NCBI GenBank assembly: GCA_003134655.1
Contig: PLBY01000107.1
Location: forward strand, 62,001 to 126,000
Reading direction: 5' to 3'
Source of the DNA: Acidobacteriaceae bacterium
Lineage (GTDB): Bacteria; Acidobacteriota; Terriglobia; Terriglobales; Acidobacteriaceae
DNA: 64,000 nt
The notes beneath the pieces are model-generated. The model did no database searches and had not been told where the DNA came from. It saw only the letters and a program-made list of their open reading frames with translations. Both the position numbers and the translations under genes were made by a program. This document shows positions 57,932-64,000 of the stretch, piece by piece. The first letter of the stretch is position 1; every line of letters begins with the position of its first letter.

Positions 57932-60673
57932 CTAAGGCTTTCGCAGTCCTTCCCACATCTCGACGATCCGTTTCTTCAAATCAGCAGTGAGTTTTTCGTA
58001 GGTGGCTTCCGACGCTTCGGATTCCGGCGGCGGAACCATGGGATCTCCGAAGACCATCTTCAGTGGCGTGAATCCTCGAAATGCCTGGTTGCGCGGCCAC
58101 GCGTCATGGAAGCCCTCAATCGCCACCGGAATAATCGGCACCTGCAGGTGAATCGAAAGAATGGCTGCGCCCTTTTTGAAGATTCTGGGTGTGCCATCGA
58201 TGGAGCGCTCGCCCTCGGGGTAGAGAATCAGCGCGAGTCCGTGCCGCAGGCCGAACGCGCCGGCGCGCATGGCAGGAACCAGGTTTGCATCGGGATCGAG
58301 CACGACTACCTTGATGGAGCGCGCCAGTTTTCGCATGAATCCCTGGCCGAAGATGTCGCTGGTGCCTACGGCAAAAGCTCGAAAGAAAACTTCCCGTGGC
58401 AGCAAACACGCCAGTATCAGCGGATCGAGATAGCTCTGGTGGTTTGACGAGATGATGTAGGCGCCATCCTTGGGGAGTTTCTCGAGTCCGGTCACCTTCA
58501 GATGAAAGCGATCGAGAACGAACATCTGCATCACTCTGGTGACGAGATACCAGAACGTGTCGTTGATTCGACTGGGATGGGCCAGGCGAATCACGTCGGG
58601 ATCGTCGGGATCCTCGGCGAGGATCGATTTCCACCCGGCGAAGGTGACGCGCGATCCCGGGCCGCCAGCGCCGCTGGCCGCGCTTTGCAGCACGGCGTCG
58701 ATGAGATCGCGGACGGTGTAAATTTCAGTCAGCTGGGACTCTTCGAGATTGCCGCCGAGTTCTTCTTCGAGGCGGCTGAGTAGTTCGACGCGCTGCATCG
58801 AATCGAGGCCGAGATCGAGATCGAGGCTCAGCGTGGGCCGCATGGTTGGCGGAGCGGAGCGCGCGCCTTCGCGGACAATCTTCAGACCCCGCTGCACGTC
58901 CGGCTGGTCGAGCCATGCGGCTTCGTCCGGGGTGAGCGGTTTCTCCGCCGGCAGGTTCGCATCGTCGGCAGTCTTGTTGGTCTGATTGGCTCTGACTCGC
59001 TTCGCGACTTCGAAGCGCTTTATCTTGCGGGTCGTGGTGCGTGGCAAGTCTTCTTGCCAGATCTCGTAGCTGCCAATGCGCTTGGTGGAGGCGATCTTTG
59101 GCGCCAGGCCTTCAATGTCGAAGCGGATAGCTTCCTTCGCGTTCACGATCTTGCGCTGGCGAAGAACATCGAAATTCGGGACGATCACGGCGTGCAGCCG
59201 GTCGCCGCCCTCGCCCGGTTTTCCTTCCATTCCCATCACGGCGATTTCCTTGATGATCGGCGACTTCAGATAGTGCGCTTCGATCTCCTCGGGATAGACG
59301 TTCTTGCCGTTGCTCAGGACGATGACTTCTTTTTTTCGTCCGGTGAGGAACAGGTGCCCGTGCGCGTCGAAATAGCCGAGGTCGCCGGTCAGGAACCATC
59401 CGTCGCGCATGACCGCGGCCGTGGCATCGGGGCGGTTCCAGTAACCCTTCATCACCACCGCGCCGCGCACCGCGACTTCACCGACCGGCGGACCCTCTTC
59501 CTGCGGTTGAATATCGACGATCTTGCCCTCGACGCCTTTCATCGCCTTGCCGCAGGAGCCAATCACGTTGTCGTGGGGAGAATTGACGAAGATGGCTGCG
59601 GTCGTTTCCGTCAGGCCTAGTGCCTGTAGTATGTCGATGCCAAGGTCGTGAAAGTCTCGCATGATCTCGGGATCGAAGCGTGAGCCGCCGGTGGCCAGAT
59701 AGCGCATTTTCGGCCCGAGGGTGTCGTGGATTTTGCGGAAGAAGACGCGTCCGGCATTGATTCCCAACTTGCGCAGAGTGCGGTTGACCGCGACCAGCAG
59801 CGAGAAAACTTTCTGTGTTACCGCGCCGCGCTTCTTGATCTCCTGGAAGATACGTTCATGGATCAGATAGTAGAACTGAGGTACGACGGCGAACGCGGTG
59901 ATGTTGCGCTCGCCCAGAGCGCGCATCAGTTCGGTGGTGTTGAGCGTTTCCAGATAAACGACGCGCGATCCCTTCACCAGCGGGAGCAGAAGATTCGCCA
60001 TCTGCGCCAGCACGTGGAAGAGCGGCAGAACGCCGAGCAGCGCGTCGGTGGGGCCGAGATCGATCCAGTTGAACACGGCCTCAACTTCGCCCAGGAAATT
60101 GGCGTGCGTCAGCATCACGCCTTTGGGGTCGGCGGTAGTGCCGGAAGTGTAGAGCAGGGACGCGAGATCGTCGTCCTTGGCAGGGGCGGGTTTAAATTTG
60201 CCCGGGCCCGCTTCGAAGATCGCAGGCAGATTGCCGAGCCAGTGATCCTCGACGGAATGGCTGGCCATGCGGTCGGGGTCCATGAGGACGAGACCCAGGT
60301 TCAGTTCGGTGACTGCAGGCCGTGCTACCGGAAGATGTTTGGCGTCGCAGAAGACTGCCGACGCGCCACTGTCTTTCAGAAGCTTGGCGACCTGGTCGGT
60401 GTGCAGGGCAGTGTCAAGAGGAACGGCGGCGCAACCCGAGGCAATAATTCCCAGGTAGGCCGCGACCCAGCGCGGGTGGTTGTCGGCGAATATCGCGAGT
60501 CTTGATCCGTGCGGGAACTCGTTTTCGGTGATCCAACGGCCCACGGATTCCGCCATGCGGTGAAGTTCGGCGTAGGTGCAGCTTTCGATGTGATCGTGGC
60601 GCTGGAGTTCGAGCGCGACATTATCAGGCCAGCGCAGGGAGCAATCGACAAAGCGGTCGTAGAAGGTGGGCAT
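57932..60673 (-). CDS. Trifunctional acyl-CoA/ACP synthetase - acyl carrier domain - PlsC acyltransferase fusion
   Basis: LLYTSGTTADPKGVMLTHAN; LDLGLDSMQRVELLSRLEEELGG (4'-PP site); ISSNHQSYLDPLIL and YPEGERSIDGTP. Confidence 0.88.
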   Translation of the reverse strand: MPTFYDRFVDCSLRWPDNVALELQRHDHIESCTYAELHRMAESVGRWITENEFPHGSRLAIFADNHPRWVAAYLGIIASGCAAVPLDTALHTDQVAKLLKDSGASAVFCDAKHLPVARPAVTELNLGLVLMDPDRMASHSVEDHWLGNLPAIFEAGPGKFKPAPAKDDDLASLLYTSGTTADPKGVMLTHANFLGEVEAVFNWIDLGPTDALLGVLPLFHVLAQMANLLLPLVKGSRVVYLETLNTTELMRALGERNITAFAVVPQFYYLIHERIFQEIKKRGAVTQKVFSLLVAVNRTLRKLGINAGRVFFRKIHDTLGPKMRYLATGGSRFDPEIMRDFHDLGIDILQALGLTETTAAIFVNSPHDNVIGSCGKAMKGVEGKIVDIQPQEEGPPVGEVAVRGAVVMKGYWNRPDATAAVMRDGWFLTGDLGYFDAHGHLFLTGRKKEVIVLSNGKNVYPEEIEAHYLKSPIIKEIAVMGMEGKPGEGGDRLHAVIVPNFDVLRQRKIVNAKEAIRFDIEGLAPKIASTKRIGSYEIWQEDLPRTTTRKIKRFEVAKRVRANQTNKTADDANLPAEKPLTPDEAAWLDQPDVQRGLKIVREGARSAPPTMRPTLSLDLDLGLDSMQRVELLSRLEEELGGNLEESQLTEIYTVRDLIDAVLQSAASGAGGPGSRVTFAGWKSILAEDPDDPDVIRLAHPSRINDTFWYLVTRVMQMFVLDRFHLKVTGLEKLPKDGAYIISSNHQSYLDPLILACLLPREVFFRAFAVGTSDIFGQGFMRKLARSIKVVVLDPDANLVPAMRAGAFGLRHGLALILYPEGERSIDGTPRIFKKGAAILSIHLQVPIIPVAIEGFHDAWPRNQAFRGFTPLKMVFGDPMVPPPESEASEATYEKLTADLKKRIVEMWEGLRKP

Positions 60674-60788
60674 TCGTCGTGGCGAATATACACGAAATGC
60701 GTTACGGAACGCAGTACGCGTGGTCCTTCCCCTGCCGATTATTCCAGCCTTCACCCAAACCGAACGACGCAGTGGGAGGCGCGTCCGG

Positions 60789-61418
60789 CTAGGGCTTCTT
60801 GGGAGGTTGCGGTTTTTCAGCATCCGCGATTGCTTTGCGGAACTCGTCGACGGCGGAAACTTGGGGCGGCCGCAAACAATCCTTGGCGATGTAGCGCCAG
60901 ACTGCCGGCGAGTCCAGTGGAGCTGCAACGCCCCCGCGATACACCTCAAACGTATCTTCGGACGGCCCGACCTCGTTGGTCACGCGTGGCCCGCTCTGCG
61001 GCACGCCCATGCCGGGATCGCTGAGCGGAGGAGGATGACCCTGCTGCGCGCCGATCCGAATGCTGCTGTCCGTGGACTGTCCCATGCCCGGGCGACTGTC
61101 AATTGGACCACCCTTGATAGAGGGTTGCACCATTTTCCCGGAGCCCGTCCTGATCGCGATCACCAAGTCTGATTCCGCGCCGTCCATGACTGGGCGCAAC
61201 CGGCCCCATTCCATCACAGCTTTCTCCACATTGTCGCGGGCGGTGGCGTTGGCCATGGGCTGTTCGAGCGGCTCTCCCGCTTCCGGGTTGACCACGACCA
61301 GCACGGTCGTAGCTCTCAAGACATATTCGGGCAGGGTCTGCTTCTTTTTGTCCTTCGCATTGGCAGGAAGGGCCAGCAGAGTAGCTAAGAGGATCAGCGC
61401 GGAAAAGCGTGCAGTCAT
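60789..61418 (-). CDS. Secreted protein of unknown function
   Basis: Signal peptide MTARFSALILLATLLALPANAKDKKK. Confidence 0.65.
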   Translation of the reverse strand: MTARFSALILLATLLALPANAKDKKKQTLPEYVLRATTVLVVVNPEAGEPLEQPMANATARDNVEKAVMEWGRLRPVMDGAESDLVIAIRTGSGKMVQPSIKGGPIDSRPGMGQSTDSSIRIGAQQGHPPPLSDPGMGVPQSGPRVTNEVGPSEDTFEVYRGGVAAPLDSPAVWRYIAKDCLRPPQVSAVDEFRKAIADAEKPQPPKKP

Positions 61419-61560
61419 GGGAGGCTCCGTGACCGGTCAACTGACTGCGCCATTATACTGAAGGTAATCCCAAGCGTGTGTCGTTGCGGCCTCCGCTTGC
61501 ATCGAATGTGCTAGGCTTTAAAGGTACTGTTGGGCGTGCTGCCCCTGAAGGAATTCGAGT

Positions 61561-64000
61561 TTGATCAATCAGCTATTAGGCAAAGTTTTTGGGACCAAGA
61601 ACGAGCGTGTGATTAAAGCGCTAATGCCCAAGGTCCAGGCAATCAACGCGCTGGAGCCGCAGATCCAGAAGCTCACCGACGCCGAGCTGCGCGCAAAAAC
61701 GGATGAATTCCGGCAGCGCATTCAGGAGCGGCTGAGCCACGTCACCCGGACTCCGCAAGCCGAGGCCCCTGCGCCCGGCGCCGACGACGAACCCGATGTT
61801 GACGAGCAGAAGCAATTCGAAAAGCGGGAGTACGAAGCGATCCGGGAGGTCCTCGACGAGATTCTGGTGGAGGCCTTTGCGGTGGTCCGCGAGGCCGGAC
61901 GCCGGGTGCTCAACATGCGGCACTTCGACGTGCAGTTGATCGGCGGCATGGTGTTGCACCAGGGAACGATTTCGGAAATGAAGACCGGCGAAGGCAAGAC
62001 GCTGGTCGCGACTCTCCCGGTATATCTCAACGCGCTCAGCGGACGCGGCGTACACGTGGTTACGGTCAACGACTACCTCGCGAAACGCGATTCGGAATGG
62101 ATGGGCAGGCTGTACCGGTTCCTCGGTTTGACGGTTGGCGTCATCGTGCACGATCTGGACGACGAAGAGCGCCGCGCCGCCTACGCGTCCGACGTGACGT
62201 ACGGCACCAACAACGAGTTTGGATTCGACTACCTGCGCGACAACATGAAGTTCGACATCAAGGATTGTGTGCAACGCGGGCACAATTACGCGATCGTCGA
62301 CGAAGTCGATTCGATCCTGATCGACGAAGCCCGCACGCCGCTGATCATTTCCGGCGCCAGCGAGGAGTCGACCGACAAGTACTACAAGGTCAACCGAATC
62401 ATCCCCAAGCTTGAAAAAGGCGAAGAACTCGACGTCGCTCCCGGCGAGCCCGCGCAACTTACCGGCGACTTTGTGGTCGACGAAAAGCACCGCAACATCA
62501 CGGTGACTGACGAAGGCTGGGTGAAGGTCGAGGGCCTGCTCGGGATCGGGAATATTGCTGACCCGGAGAACTGGGATCTCAAACACCACGTCGAGACGGC
62601 GATCAAGGCGCACGCGCTGTACCGCAAAGATGTGGAATACGTCATCAAAGACGGGGAAGTCATCATCGTCGACGAGTTCACTGGACGCATGATGCCGGGA
62701 CGACGCTGGTCTGACGGTCTGCACCAGTCGATTGAAGCCAAGGAAGGCGTGAAGATCGAACGCGAGAACCAGACGCTCGCGACCATCACGTTCCAGAATT
62801 ATTTCCGCATGTTCAAGAAGTTGGCGGGCATGACCGGAACGGCGGAAACGGAAGCAACCGAGTTCGACAAGATCTACAAGTTGGAAGTGGTCGTGATTCC
62901 GACGAACAAACAGATGTTGCGGCTGGAGCATCCCGACGTCGTTTTCCGGACGGAGAAAGAGAAATACTTCGCGGCCGCGGATGAAATTGAGAAGCTCCAC
63001 GCCAAGGGCCAGCCAGTGCTTGTCGGCACTACGTCGATTGAAAAATCCGAGCGGCTCTCGGAGTTGCTGAAGAAGAAAGGCTTGAAGGACCATGTCGTGC
63101 TGAACGCCAAATTTCACGAGCGGGAGGCCGAAATCGTTGCCCAGGCGGGACGAAAGGGCAGGGTCACGATTGCGACGAACATGGCGGGCCGCGGCACCGA
63201 CATTCTTCTGGGCGGTAATCCGGAGTTCATGGCCAAGCAGGAGTTGGTGAAGAAAGGGATCGCGCAGCAGTTGCGCGTGGCCCAAGGCAAGATCGAAGGG
63301 CCGCAGGAAGATGGAGAGACTTCCATCTTCTACTACAACGGCAACGAATACACCGTCCCAACGGATAAGTGGGCTGAGGCCCTGACTCGCTACAAAGCGC
63401 AGACCGACATTGAGCACGATGAAGTGACGTCGGTCGGCGGGTTACACATTCTGGGCACCGAGCGGCACGAGTCGCGGCGTATTGATAACCAGCTTCGCGG
63501 GCGTGCCGGGCGCCAGGGTGATCCGGGGTCTTCGCGCTTCTATCTGGCGCTCGAAGATGACCTGATGCGCATCTTCGCCAAGGAGTGGGTCTCGAACCTG
63601 CTGCAGCGCTTGGGCATGGAAGAGGGCGTGCCGATCGAGTCGAAGATGATTACACGCCGTATCGAGACGGCGCAGAAGGCCGTGGAAGGCCAGCACTTCG
63701 AATCGCGCAAACACCTGCTGGAGTACGACGACGTGATGAACAAGCAGCGCGAGGCCGTGTACGGCCTGCGTCGCCGCTTGCTCGAAGGCACCGACCAAAA
63801 GGATCTCATCCAAGAGGATTACGTCTCGGCAATTCTTGGCGAATTGCTGGAGCAATACTGCCCCGCGAAGGCCCACGTCGCGGACTGGAACATCAAGGGG
63901 CTGAAAGACGCAGTGTTCACGCGTTTCGGCGTCGACTTCCTGGCCGAGGGCGTGAAGGCCGATACGCTGAATCGCCAAGAACTCGGCGACGCGATTTTTG
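61561..64000 (+). CDS. secA: Preprotein translocase ATPase SecA, truncated by window end (absent from the ORF track because no stop is reached)
   Basis: TTG start: [89 protein letters not shown]. Confidence 0.96.
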   Translation, partial: MINQLLGKVFGTKNERVIKALMPKVQAINALEPQIQKLTDAELRAKTDEFRQRIQERLSHVTRTPQAEAPAPGADDEPDVDEQKQFEKREYEAIREVLDEILVEAFAVVREAGRRVLNMRHFDVQLIGGMVLHQGTISEMKTGEGKTLVATLPVYLNALSGRGVHVVTVNDYLAKRDSEWMGRLYRFLGLTVGVIVHDLDDEERRAAYASDVTYGTNNEFGFDYLRDNMKFDIKDCVQRGHNYAIVDEVDSILIDEARTPLIISGASEESTDKYYKVNRIIPKLEKGEELDVAPGEPAQLTGDFVVDEKHRNITVTDEGWVKVEGLLGIGNIADPENWDLKHHVETAIKAHALYRKDVEYVIKDGEVIIVDEFTGRMMPGRRWSDGLHQSIEAKEGVKIERENQTLATITFQNYFRMFKKLAGMTGTAETEATEFDKIYKLEVVVIPTNKQMLRLEHPDVVFRTEKEKYFAAADEIEKLHAKGQPVLVGTTSIEKSERLSELLKKKGLKDHVVLNAKFHEREAEIVAQAGRKGRVTIATNMAGRGTDILLGGNPEFMAKQELVKKGIAQQLRVAQGKIEGPQEDGETSIFYYNGNEYTVPTDKWAEALTRYKAQTDIEHDEVTSVGGLHILGTERHESRRIDNQLRGRAGRQGDPGSSRFYLALEDDLMRIFAKEWVSNLLQRLGMEEGVPIESKMITRRIETAQKAVEGQHFESRKHLLEYDDVMNKQREAVYGLRRRLLEGTDQKDLIQEDYVSAILGELLEQYCPAKAHVADWNIKGLKDAVFTRFGVDFLAEGVKADTLNRQELGDAIF

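Noticed and set aside
61621-63417. 598-aa antisense ORF opposite secA
   Set aside because: Lies exactly antisense to clear SecA coding; high-GC shadow ORF with no recognisable domain.
1-64000. CRISPR, prophage, transposase or defence island
   Set aside because: No regularly spaced repeats, no integrase other than Xer-type housekeeping recombinases, no phage structural or Cas genes seen.

Overview
The window reads as ordinary chromosome from an Acidobacteriota-like bacterium (inference from gene content; no 16S is present). It is almost fully coding, with about 45 supportable genes. From left to right: the 3' end of a large secreted Ig-like/BNR protein (frameshifted); lhgO; a TonB/Oar-like receptor; an APC permease; a deaminase; a benzoate-CoA-ligase-like enzyme; a Tat-signal spermidine-dehydrogenase-like oxidoreductase (frameshifted); tRNA-Leu(TAG); an efflux operon (TolC, MacB-like permease, three tandem HlyD adaptors, no ATPase); an ErpA/IscA protein; a type IV pilus/T2SS-like assembly operon (pilC, pilB, pilM, pilN, pilO, PilP-like, pseudopilin); lolA; a methyltransferase; a TPR protein; an ABC transporter; a tandem array of four type IV pilin genes; a Rieske oxygenase; a SpoIIE phosphatase; a radical SAM protein; a cupin; a GloVer-repeat protein; a spermidine-synthase-like membrane protein; a GH3; DUF5996; an M16 pair; a LigD polymerase-domain protein; DUF72; a possible caspase-like secreted protein; two Xer recombinases; a FadD-ACP-PlsC fusion; and secA, which is cut by the window end.

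The strongest non-obvious signal is the regulatory layout of the pilin array. Each of the four pilin genes has a sigma54-type -24/-12 element (GG-N10-GC). The three near-identical pilins also share a TGACA-N5-TGTCA palindrome 121-127 bp further upstream, the usual place for an enhancer-binding protein, and a duplicated hairpin downstream.

Other notable signals are a nested repeat inserted in frame inside xerD, several families of iterated or palindromic dispersed repeats in operon gaps, and two single-base frameshifts in otherwise intact genes. No CRISPR array, prophage or transposase was seen.
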